Origin: an uncultured Archangium sp.
Lineage (GTDB): Bacteria > Myxococcota > Myxococcia > Myxococcales > Myxococcaceae
DNA: 27,428 nt
Direction of reading: 5' to 3'
NCBI GenBank assembly: GCA_946479335.1
Contig: CAMLFP010000023.1
Span: 1 to 27,428 of the forward strand
This document shows, one piece after another, positions 14,618 through 22,534 of the stretch. The notes under the pieces were generated by a model. That model was not told where the DNA came from. It was given only the letters and a program-made list of their open reading frames with translations, and made no database searches. The position numbers were made by a program, and so were the translations under genes. The first letter of the stretch is position 1, and every line of letters starts with the position of its first letter.

Positions 14618-16014
14618 TCAGTACGGCTGCAGGTCGTACGCAGTCTGGAGTTTGGAGACCAACCCCTCGACCAGCGTGGGGTCAGAGGTGTGAAAGCCCC
14701 ACGTCGCGCCGCGGCCCCGCCGCTGCAACAACGCGTAGGCGCTGCCGTCACCCATCCACAGCAGGAACTCGTGCCGCGTGAGGCGATCATCGCCCTCGAG
14801 GAACACCGGCGTCATCGCCGGGTGCTCCTGCAGGTCGGCGTGGCGGCCCAGCACGTAGACGCGCGGCGCGAAGTCACCGGGCGCGTTGTCGAGCGCGCGG
14901 ATGATCGGCAGGTCGGCCTTCACGCTGGGGCCCCCGACGTACAGCAGCCCGCGCGCCATCGGGTCTCGCAGGAACTCGCGGCCGATCTCCGCCTGCAGCT
15001 CCTCGAAGAGCACGTCGGCCACCTTCCCGCGGCGCGCCGGCTCGCCCGACGCCTCGGGGAGCTTCGGGCTCTTGGAGTTCCCCAGCAGCAGCTCCACCTC
15101 GTCCCAGAACGGGAGCGGCTCCAGGCGCAGGTGGTGATGCAGCGAGCCGCGGCGCTCGTCCATCCGCCTCCGGCAGCAGATCAGCAGCTCGTCGAAGTCG
15201 TCACCGTCACGCGGGAACGTCGCCACGCCACCGGTGAGACCCAGCGACAGCTTCGCCTCGAGTTGCTTCGCGTCGGGCTCCTCAGCGACCGCGGTCAGCG
15301 CGCGCCGCAGGAACATCAGGCCACCGAAGTAGTCGGTCTCCGGCAGCAGCACGTGGAACTCCTGCTCCGTCGCGCGCGCCACCACGTCGGAGTCGCGGAT
15401 CACGTGGCCCAACACCCGCAAGATGATCTGCTGCGCCTGGCGGACGGCGTTGTGCCCGAGCCGCGTGCGGATGGTGTTGAGGTTGTCGAGCGAGAAGGTC
15501 AGCAGCGAGAACGCGCGGCCGTAGCGGCGCGCCTTGTAGATCTCCTTGGTCGCGTAGTCGGAGAAGTACGACAGCGTGTACGCGCCCGTCTCGCGATCGC
15601 GCAGGCCCTGGCGTTGCAACTGCGCGAACCGGAGCGCGGTGCGCAGCGCCGTGGCCGCGAAGTGCGAGAAGGTGTCGCACGCCTCCAGCAGCTCCTCCGG
15701 GAAGGTGCCCGCCAGCGGGTGCGCGAGCTGCACGAGGCCAACGAGCTCGCCGTCAGGCACCGCGAGCGGCACCAGCAACGAGCCCCCCGCGGTCCACGCG
15801 CGCGGTTGCACCAGCGCCGGGTCGACCAGCTCCGGGAGCGCCGCGCGATCCATCAGCCCGCGCCACGCGCGCAGCCGCAGCCCGACGCGCTCCGTGGTCA
15901 CCCACAGCGCGCCCGACTGCGCGGCGCACAGCGCGGCCAGCTCCGAGAGCACGCGCTCCTGGAGCGTCTCGATCTCGGTGACGCCGGCGATGGCGAGGCA
16001 GCGCTCGACGAGCG

Positions 16015-16018
<4 letters not shown>
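14618..16018 (-). CDS. GAF domain protein with degenerate GGDEF domain
   Basis: 466 aa, GTG start (16016-16018) overlapping the dapF stop as GTGA. Residues about 14-130 are a GAF sensor domain (VLSELAALCAAQSGALWVTT ... FSHFAATALRTALRFAQLQ). Residues about 140-290 are a GGDEF-like domain: DRETGAYTLSYF, FSLLTFSLDNLNTIRTRLGH and VTFP-like VATFPRDGDDFDELL. The signature is RATEQEF (215-221), so both glycines and the catalytic Asp are lost and diguanylate cyclase activity is not expected. A C-terminal part of about 130 residues (LLYVGGPSVKADLPII ... FHTSDPTLVEGLVSKL) belongs to no family I know. The protein may bind a ligand or a partner, probably the neighbouring receiver protein. Soluble, cytoplasmic. 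Confidence 0.83.
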
Positions 16019-16827
<809 letters not shown>

Positions 16828-16836
16828 TCGCTTGAA

Positions 16837-17583
16837 TTACATCCCGAGGCCGCCATCGACGTCGATGGTGCGGCCGTTGAAGTAGTCACACTCGAGGATG
16901 AACTTCACCGCGAGCCAGAGATCTTCGGGCTGGCCGATGCGCCCCACGGGGATCTTCTCGACGAACGCCGAGAGCGCCTTCTGGTTCATGCCCGAGGTCA
17001 TCGGCGTCTCCACCATGCCCGGCGCCACCGCACCCACGCGGATACCGAACGGCGCGAACTCGCGCGACCAGGTGACGGTGTTCGCCGCCAGCGCCGCCTT
17101 GGCCGACACGTAGTTCGACTGGCCGCGGTTCCCGTGGCGGGCGATCGACGACATGTTGACGATCACGCCGGGCTTCTGATCGGTCTCGACCATCTTCGCC
17201 ACCACCTCGCGCACCATCAGCGTGGCGCCGGTGAGGTTCACGTTGATCACCGCGTTGAACTGCTCGGTCGACAGCTTGCTGACCTTGCCGGTCTCGCGGT
17301 CTTTCTTCACCAGCAGGCCGTCGCGCAAGATGCCCGCGTTGTTGATGAGGCCGTTGAGGCCGCCGAGCTCGGTGTTCGCCCACTCGACGAAGGCCGCGAT
17401 GTCGGCCTCGTTGCTGACGTCGAGCTTGCGCGTCTTGATGGCCGGCGGCAGCTCCGCGAGCAGCTTCTCGTTGACGTCGCCCACGGCGACCTTCGCGCCG
17501 GCTTCGGCGAGGCGTTTGGCGAAATGAGCGCCCATGCCCGCGGCGCCACCGGTGACGATGATCTTCAGGTCTTTGAGTTGCAT
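16837..17583 (-). CDS. Short-chain dehydrogenase/reductase, FabG-like
   Basis: 248 aa from ATG at 17581-17583 (MQLKDLKIIVTGGAAGMG). An in-frame GTG 12 nt earlier (17593-17595) has a nearer GGAG and is a possible alternative. Classical SDR motifs are present: cofactor loop T11GGAAGMG18, NNAG (81-84), N116, and the active site with S145/S146, Y158 and K162 in NYVSAKAAL. The end PEDLWLAVKFILECDYFNGRTIDVDGGLGM is typical of FabG-like 3-oxoacyl reductases or 3-hydroxyacyl-CoA dehydrogenases. An unusual stretch LLVKKDRETGKVSKLS after NNAG is longer than in E. coli FabG and is seen in enzymes acting on acyl-CoA (SCP2/HSD10-like). Exact substrate unknown. It follows the cyclase gene by 12 bp. Confidence 0.9.
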   Translation of the reverse strand: MQLKDLKIIVTGGAAGMGAHFAKRLAEAGAKVAVGDVNEKLLAELPPAIKTRKLDVSNEADIAAFVEWANTELGGLNGLINNAGILRDGLLVKKDRETGKVSKLSTEQFNAVINVNLTGATLMVREVVAKMVETDQKPGVIVNMSSIARHGNRGQSNYVSAKAALAANTVTWSREFAPFGIRVGAVAPGMVETPMTSGMNQKALSAFVEKIPVGRIGQPEDLWLAVKFILECDYFNGRTIDVDGGLGM

Positions 17584-17595
17584 GGTGGCGATCAC

Positions 17596-20076
17596 CTACT
17601 CCAAATCGTTGAAGACGCCCTCCCAATCGTCAGGCGGCGGCTGCTGCAGCGCGCGCTCGCAGCGCTTGACGTAGAGGGCGACCACCGCGTCGTCGGCGCG
17701 ACGCTTCTGGAGCTCCTGGAAGCCGCTGAGGGCCTCCTGAAACCGGCGCTCACGCCACGCGCTCCACGCCAGCTCGTGCGGCAGCGCCCAGGCGAAGTCA
17801 TCGGCGCGCTCCAGCGGGGCCAGCAGCTCGTACAGCTTGATGACCTCCCCGCTCCGCCCGAGGTGCGCCACGTCGACGGAGCGGAAGAGGTAGGTGTCTT
17901 TCGCCTCCTCGAAGAGCGTCTCGCCGCACAGCGTCCGCACGCCGTAGCGCTTGGCCAGCGCCTCGAGGCGGAAGGCGGTCGCGACGGGCTCGCCCATCAC
18001 CGTGTAGTTCACGCGGTGGGTGGTCCCCATCTCGCCGACCACCGCGTCGCCCGTCTCCATGCCCGCGCGGAGGATCAATTTCCGCCCCGCCCGCTTCTCC
18101 CACACCGCCGCGCGCTTCTCGAAGTGCGCGTGCATGCGCAGCGCCGCCTCGCACGCCGCCTCGGCGTCATCGGGGTTCGACACCGGCGCGCCCCAGAACG
18201 CCATCAGGCCATCGCCGAGGTACTTGTCGACGTGACCGCCCTGGTCCAACACCACGTCGGTCATCTCCGAGAGGTACGCGCGCAGCAGCTCGGCGACGAC
18301 GCGGGGCTCCTGCTGGTTCGCGACGGCCGTGAAGCCCTCGATGTCAGAGAAGAACACCGTCAGCTCGCGGCGCTCGGGCTGCATCAGCGCGAGATCGCGC
18401 TCGACGCGCGTCATCACGTCGGCCCGCACGGCGCTCCCCAGCGCCCGCAGCGTGAAGTCGCGGAGGCTGCGCTCCAGCGTGCGCGCGTAGCCCAGCGACG
18501 CGAGGAAGGTGAGCGCGCAGGCCAGCACCGGGGCCACCATCGCCACCTGCCGGCCCTGCGTGACGTACATCTGGCGCGCGAGGAGCGCGTGCACCGCGGC
18601 GACCACCGCGATGGTGGCGAACCACGCCAACCACCCCGGCCGCCGCGTGAGGCTCGACCAGGCCACCGCCAACAGCGCGCCGGTGAAGGCCAACGCGACG
18701 GTGAACCAGAAGTCGTCGCGCGGCTCCACGCGGGTGATGCCCTCGCCCTTCATCGCGTTGGAGATCGCCTGCGCCCACACCGCGCCGCGCGTCATCGTGC
18801 CCAGCGCGGTCTGCACCCGCTGGGTGGTGCGCTCGTCGACCAGCACCACGGTGCGCCCGGTGAGATCGTTGTCGTAGCGGCGGATGCCGTGGCCGGCGTC
18901 GTCGTCTTCCTTGTTCAGCAGCAACCGCCACGCGGGGATGGCGCGCTTCATGGTGCCGCGGCCGCTGCGGCCGGTCTCGTCGGCGCTCCAGCGCAGCGCG
19001 AGGAAGCCCTCCTCGTCGACCGGCAACGGGGGCGCGCCGTCGGACGTCAGCACGCCGTCACTCCAGCTGACGGGGAGCTGGCGCGCGGCGAGCGCGAACG
19101 TCGGCAGCAACACAGTGCGCGTGGCGATCAACAGCGCCACCGAGCGCACCGTGCCATCGGCGTCTGACAGCATGCGCGCGTTGGCGAAGGTGACGTTGGG
19201 CGAGAGCAGCGGCGCGACCGGCGCGTCGATGGCGCCGGCGTTGATCAGGTTGGCGTGGGTGAAGCCGTGCGCGTTCACCGCCGCGAGCTCCAGCAGCAGC
19301 ACGTCGGGAGTCACCTCCGAGGCGTCGTCGTCGATGGCCAGCGAGCGCGTCACCAGCGCGCCCTTCACCTCGAGCTGCTGGGCGAGCTCCTTGCGCCGGG
19401 GCTCGCTGGTGGCGCCCGCCCAGATCGTGAAGCGCCCGTCCTTCTCGGTGCGGTAGGCGGTGGTGCGCGCGCTGAGCACCCGGCGCAGCACCGGCCAGCT
19501 CTCCTCGCGGCTGCCGACCTCCGCCACCTTGAAGAGGAACGGCGTCATCGCGCGATCGGGTGGCCGCCGCGCGTCGCGGTGCCACTCGTAGGGCAACACC
19601 ACCTTGTTGCCGAGCTTCGCCAGCTGCTCGCCGAAGCGAGCGTCGTCGTCCATCGAGCGCGGCGAGACGTCGACGAAGGAGCCGTCGACGAACACCCGCG
19701 TCGCGCCCTCGCGCACCAGCTGCTCGATCACCCCGCCGAGCAGCTCGCGCGGCCACGGGCGCATCGCCCACTCCGGGTGCTCCGACTCGCGCGCGTTGTT
19801 GATGGTCTCGTCGTCGATGTTCACCAGCACCACGTCGTCGGGGCGCTCGCTCTGGCCACCCAGCGCGCGCGCGCGCCAGTCGGCGGTGCGCACCTCGAGC
19901 GACTCGAGCCAGAACCGCGGCAGCGCGTGCCACCGCGGGTCTTCATTCAGCTCGCGCCGGCCGACGCGGAAGTACGCCATCGAGCCCAGCACCAGGCTGA
20001 TCACCGTCGCCCAGAGGAACGCCACCCCGAACTTCTGGAGGAAGCGCCGCCCCGCGCTCTGGATCGGCGAGTTCAT
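17596..20076 (-). CDS. CHASE2-domain class III adenylate cyclase
   Basis: 826 aa from ATG at 20074-20076, overlapping the upstream stop as TGATG. Layout: one N-terminal membrane helix (about 18-36); a large extracytoplasmic CHASE2 domain (about 50-440, with DDVVLVNIDDETI and VRSVALLIATR); three membrane helices (about 455-475, 482-500, 510-532); then a class III cyclase domain (about 570-755) and a helical tail. Metal-binding aspartates D578 (FFSDIEGFT) and D622 (KYLGDGLMAFWGAP), base-reading K618 and T692, and transition-state R703 are present. The transition-state Asn is replaced by Ala699 in YTVMGEPVATAFRLE. It should sense a periplasmic signal and make cAMP, although activity may be reduced by that change. 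It lies upstream of the SDR and dapF genes. Confidence 0.92.
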   Translation of the reverse strand: MNSPIQSAGRRFLQKFGVAFLWATVISLVLGSMAYFRVGRRELNEDPRWHALPRFWLESLEVRTADWRARALGGQSERPDDVVLVNIDDETINNARESEHPEWAMRPWPRELLGGVIEQLVREGATRVFVDGSFVDVSPRSMDDDARFGEQLAKLGNKVVLPYEWHRDARRPPDRAMTPFLFKVAEVGSREESWPVLRRVLSARTTAYRTEKDGRFTIWAGATSEPRRKELAQQLEVKGALVTRSLAIDDDASEVTPDVLLLELAAVNAHGFTHANLINAGAIDAPVAPLLSPNVTFANARMLSDADGTVRSVALLIATRTVLLPTFALAARQLPVSWSDGVLTSDGAPPLPVDEEGFLALRWSADETGRSGRGTMKRAIPAWRLLLNKEDDDAGHGIRRYDNDLTGRTVVLVDERTTQRVQTALGTMTRGAVWAQAISNAMKGEGITRVEPRDDFWFTVALAFTGALLAVAWSSLTRRPGWLAWFATIAVVAAVHALLARQMYVTQGRQVAMVAPVLACALTFLASLGYARTLERSLRDFTLRALGSAVRADVMTRVERDLALMQPERRELTVFFSDIEGFTAVANQQEPRVVAELLRAYLSEMTDVVLDQGGHVDKYLGDGLMAFWGAPVSNPDDAEAACEAALRMHAHFEKRAAVWEKRAGRKLILRAGMETGDAVVGEMGTTHRVNYTVMGEPVATAFRLEALAKRYGVRTLCGETLFEEAKDTYLFRSVDVAHLGRSGEVIKLYELLAPLERADDFAWALPHELAWSAWRERRFQEALSGFQELQKRRADDAVVALYVKRCERALQQPPPDDWEGVFNDLE

Positions 20077-20933
20077 CAGTCGCGCACCAGCTGCAACACC
20101 AGCTTGCCCGCCAGCTGCGCCGCGAGGAGCGCGCCGGTGATCGTCTCTGCTTCTTCCGCGGCCAGCACGTTGCGGGAGCCCTCCCCTTCCAACACCTCCG
20201 CCTCCAGCACCGCCCCGCGCGCGACCCACCGCACCCAGCGCCCGTCGTGCAGTTGGAAGCGCAGCGCGCCCTTCACCGGCCACACCTCGGCGAAGGTGAG
20301 GAGCTCGATCGGCGCGCGCACGTCGGTGACCCCCTCGTCGGCGTACAGCGTCGGAGGCGCCGCGGAGAGATCGTCGGCCGAGTCATCGAGCAGAAAGCCG
20401 TACCGGCTGGGGATGCGCCCGGTCAGCACGAACTGCAGCTTCACGCTCTCGTCTTCGGTGAGGCGGCGCAGGTGGAGGATCTTCCTGCCGCCCGCCAACG
20501 CGCGCACGGCGAGGTTCACCACCGGCGGCTGCGACGCAGAGAAGCGCGCGACGCGCTCCAGCGTGATGGCGCGCAGCTCCTTCAACTTCGTCGCGAAGAA
20601 CTCCGCGGAGCTCTTCTGGCCCAGCTCGATCGACCGGCTCGCCGCGTCGAGCTTCGCCTGCGCTTCGGTGACGAAGGCGTTGCTGGGCGCGAGCCCCTCG
20701 GCCGCCGGTGCGCCCAGCGCGACCTTCGCCGCGCCCAACAGCAGCCGCCCCTGCTCGTCGAGACGCTGACGCTCCTCGGCCCACTGCTTCTCCACCGCGC
20801 GCGCGGCGAGGCGCAGCTCGTCCCACGCGGCGTAGGCGGCCTCGATGGTCTCCACGCTGCGCGCGCGCGCCAGCGCCGACTCACCGGTGGCCAGCAGCGC
20901 CGGGTCGATGGCGGGCGCTTCGATCAACGACAT
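20076..20933 (-). CDS. Coiled-coil-containing protein of unknown function, upstream of the cyclase
   Basis: 285 aa. I do not recognise a family. Residues 1-140 are strongly helical with heptad-like patterning (ALARARSVETIEAAYAAWDE, AVEKQWAEERQRLDEQGRLL) and probably form a coiled coil. Residues about 150-285 alternate short strands (HLRRLTEDESVKLQFVLTG, ALRFQLHDGRWVRWVARGAV), suggesting a beta-rich domain. There is no signal peptide or membrane segment. The stop overlaps the CHASE2-cyclase start by one base (TGATG), so the two are co-translated and the protein may be a partner of the cyclase. It starts with ATG at 20931-20933, 5 bp after the YtxH-like gene's stop. Function unknown. Confidence 0.75.
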   Translation of the reverse strand: MSLIEAPAIDPALLATGESALARARSVETIEAAYAAWDELRLAARAVEKQWAEERQRLDEQGRLLLGAAKVALGAPAAEGLAPSNAFVTEAQAKLDAASRSIELGQKSSAEFFATKLKELRAITLERVARFSASQPPVVNLAVRALAGGRKILHLRRLTEDESVKLQFVLTGRIPSRYGFLLDDSADDLSAAPPTLYADEGVTDVRAPIELLTFAEVWPVKGALRFQLHDGRWVRWVARGAVLEAEVLEGEGSRNVLAAEEAETITGALLAAQLAGKLVLQLVRD

Positions 20934-20938
20934 GGGGC

Positions 20939-21196
20939 TCAGCTCGTGCGCGCCGGAGCGCCTTCGTGCTTCGCGCCCGGCAGCTTCTCGCGCAGCTGGC
21001 TGCGGAGCTCCTTGCCCGGCTTCTGGGCCAGCAGCAGCCCGAGGCCCGCGCCGACGAGGATGCCGGCGCCGAAGATGGCCAACGCGGGCACCAGCTTGTC
21101 GCCCGTGGTGCGGCGCGACTCGAGCCCCACGAGATCAAGGAGATCGTCCTTGTCGACATCGGGGATGCGCTTCCGAAGTTCCTTCAACATGCTCAT
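20939..21196 (-). CDS. YtxH-like small membrane protein
   Basis: 85 aa, MSMLKELRKRIPDVDKDDLL at the N-terminus. One membrane segment at about residues 33-57 (LVPALAIFGAGILVGAGLGLLL) is rich in Gly/Ala with GxxxG spacing, followed by a basic stretch AQKPGKELRSQLREKLPG. This resembles YtxH proteins, in which a glycine-rich helix is followed by 'P..G...R..L'. The N-terminal part would be cytoplasmic and helical. YtxH-type proteins are linked with envelope or general stress, without a defined biochemical role. It is the fourth of five small genes on this strand, just before the unknown 285-aa gene. Gene real; role unknown. Confidence 0.78.
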   Translation of the reverse strand: MSMLKELRKRIPDVDKDDLLDLVGLESRRTTGDKLVPALAIFGAGILVGAGLGLLLAQKPGKELRSQLREKLPGAKHEGAPARTS

Positions 21197-21206
21197 GGTG
21201 TGTCCC

Positions 21207-21545
21207 TCACTCCTTCGGGTCTGACTTCTTGTTGTGCTGCGACACCAGCCCGTCGACCAGCTCCTCCGCGGCGTCCAACAGCGTGTTCCGCAGCGGGGTG
21301 ATGCTCGCGAGTTTGAAGCCCAGCTTGAGCAACCGCATGGTGGTGGGCGTCATCAGCCCGCCGCCGACGACGTAGCCGACGCCCAGCGCCGCGCCGACCA
21401 TCGCGTACGGGTTCTTCTCGACCTTCTCGGTGAGGCCGACCGCGTCGGCGACGCCGTTGAGCGCGGAGTTCGCGTCCTTCGCGAGCTCTGCTGCCTTCTC
21501 GAGCACCGGGTCCATCGGGCTGTGCGGCAGTTCGTGGTCGCTCAT
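21207..21545 (-). CDS. Small membrane-associated protein with a DUF883-like glycine-rich helix
   Basis: 112 aa from ATG at 21543-21545, overlapping the DUF883-like gene's stop as ATGA; an ATG five codons upstream is less likely. It has an amphipathic helix first (PVLEKAAELAKDANSALNGV). Then comes the segment KNPYAMVGAALGVGYVVGGG (about 44-63), which matches the 'NP....GAA...G[FY]' membrane helix seen in the two genes upstream, then a second amphipathic part LLKLGFKLASITPLRNTLL. No enzyme motif is present. It probably associates with the inner membrane and with its neighbours' products. I cannot assign it to a named family with confidence. Confidence 0.72.
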   Translation of the reverse strand: MSDHELPHSPMDPVLEKAAELAKDANSALNGVADAVGLTEKVEKNPYAMVGAALGVGYVVGGGLMTPTTMRLLKLGFKLASITPLRNTLLDAAEELVDGLVSQHNKKSDPKE

Positions 21546-21763
21546 CGGCGTGACGCCCACTTTCCGATCAAGAAGCCCAGCGCCGCGGCGCCGAGCAGCG
21601 TGGTGCCCGGGTTCTTGCGGATGAAGGTCTTCACCTGCTCGTTGGCCGAGACCAGGCGCTCCTGCATCTCCTCGAGCTGCGGCGCGAGGCGGGCCTTCAG
21701 CTCCTCCATCGGGTCGGCCTCGGGTTCGGGAGCTGCCGCATTCGGGGTCGGGTTCTCACTCAT
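21542..21763 (-). CDS. DUF883 (ElaB/YqjD)-like membrane-anchored protein
   Basis: 73 aa. An acidic, Pro-rich start (MSENPTPNAAAPEPEADP) leads to a charged helix (MEELKARLAPQLEEMQERLV) and a C-terminal tail anchor, residues 49-73, with RKNPGTTLLGAAALGFLIGK and the ending SRR. This tail is the hallmark of DUF883 proteins such as ElaB and YqjD, C-tail-anchored inner-membrane proteins that bind ribosomes and appear in stationary phase. It is shorter than those (about 100 aa) but has the same order of parts. It overlaps the next gene by ATGA and lies 3 bp after the previous stop. Confident as to type; the ribosome role is only by analogy. Confidence 0.82.
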   Translation of the reverse strand: MSENPTPNAAAPEPEADPMEELKARLAPQLEEMQERLVSANEQVKTFIRKNPGTTLLGAAALGFLIGKWASRR

Positions 21764-21766
21764 CGT

Positions 21767-21988
21767 TCACCTCCGGGAAAAGAGACGCGCCAGCACGTAG
21801 CCCGCGGTGAACGCGGCGCCGGCGGCCAGCAGCGGGTGGCGGCGCACGGCTTCGCGCCAGTCACCCAGGGGTTGCAACGTCGACTCCACGGCCTCGAGGC
21901 TGCGAGACACCCGCAACCGCGCGGCCGCCAATTCGTCACGCACCTCGGCGGGCGTCTCTTCGCGGCGCGCGAGCGCTTCGGAGTTCAT
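21767..21988 (-). CDS. Small C-tail-anchored membrane protein, paralogue of its DUF883-like neighbour
   Basis: 73 aa from ATG at 21986-21988 (MNSEALARREETPAEVRDEL), overlapping the upstream holin-like gene as ATGA. A charged amphipathic helix (residues 10-40) is followed by RRHPLLAAGAAFTAGYVLAR and the end SRR. This aligns without gaps to the neighbouring 73-aa DUF883-like protein over residues 49-73: the same P52, G63, aromatic 64 and S71-R72-R73. It probably anchors in the inner membrane through this tail. An ATG further upstream lies within the holin-like gene and gives an implausible Arg-rich extension. Function unknown, probably linked with the other genes of this run. Confidence 0.77.
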   Translation of the reverse strand: MNSEALARREETPAEVRDELAAARLRVSRSLEAVESTLQPLGDWREAVRRHPLLAAGAAFTAGYVLARLFSRR

Positions 21989-22353
21989 GCCTTCTCCTTG
22001 CGGATGATCGCCGTCGACGACTCCAGCTCGGCGAGCGTGGTGTCCATCACCTTGCGGCCCGAGAGCTGCTTCGCCGCGATGCCGATGCCGATGCCGCCCA
22101 GCAACAGGTTGAGGAGCCCGACGATCAAGAACGCGAGGTCTGCCGACAGCGAGCGGTGGATCGCCAGCGCCAGCGCCACGCACAGGAAGCCCCAGCCGAC
22201 GAGGAACAGCGGCGCCAGCAGCGCGATGACGCCGACGCGCACGCCGACGAAGCGCGCGTCTTGCGCCAGCTCCAGCCGCGCCAGCCGCACATGTTGGGCG
22301 ACCAGCTCGCTGAAGGCGTCGACGAGTTCCCGTAGCTGCGCACCGAGCGCCAT
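21985..22353 (-). CDS. Phage holin 3_6 superfamily (DUF1469-like) membrane protein
   Basis: 122 aa from ATG at 22351-22353 with a GGGTG ribosome binding site; a longer upstream frame crosses the intergenic region. A cytoplasmic amphipathic helix (LRELVDAFSELVAQHVRLAR) is followed by two membrane helices (about 38-64 and 72-95; VIALLAPLFLVGWGFLCVAL and LLNLLLGGIGIGIAAK) and a charged helical tail. This is the 'LV.... ELV..H..LAR.E...D' layout of the holin 3_6/DUF1469 family, which despite its name is mostly chromosomal and non-phage, and often found beside DUF883 genes in proteobacteria. First gene of the small-membrane-protein run. No endolysin gene is near, so phage lysis is not suggested. 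Confidence 0.84.
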   Translation of the reverse strand: MALGAQLRELVDAFSELVAQHVRLARLELAQDARFVGVRVGVIALLAPLFLVGWGFLCVALALAIHRSLSADLAFLIVGLLNLLLGGIGIGIAAKQLSGRKVMDTTLAELESSTAIIRKEKA

Positions 22354-22534
22354 CACCCAAAGAGTGTACGGACTTCGCCGCAGAGGTGCGGCAAAAACTC
22401 GCCGCGCGACGACACGCACCGCTCCCTCGGGAAATCGGCGCCGCGGGGCGATCGCGTCACCGCGCAGGCCACGTTGGCGATCACCTGTCGACGGGCACGC
22501 AACAACCGGGCGCGTGATGTAGGTTTCGCGCCCC
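22354..22534. promoter_or_regulatory. Divergent intergenic region with a 6-bp hairpin
   Basis: These 181 bp separate the divergent starts of the small-membrane-protein operon and the M1 peptidase, so both promoters should be here. A perfect hairpin GCCGCA-GAGG-TGCGGC lies at 22377-22392, 24 bp before the operon's ATG; it could be an operator or a leader structure. It is followed by AAAAA on the plus strand, the wrong side for a terminator of either unit. No convincing -35/-10 pair was found on either strand. No clear ribosome binding site precedes the peptidase ATG. Confidence 0.4.

Noticed and set aside
21985..22353. Holin-like gene as a sign of a prophage
   Set aside because: The holin 3_6/DUF1469 family is mainly chromosomal. 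There is no endolysin, integrase, capsid or terminase gene, and base composition does not change.
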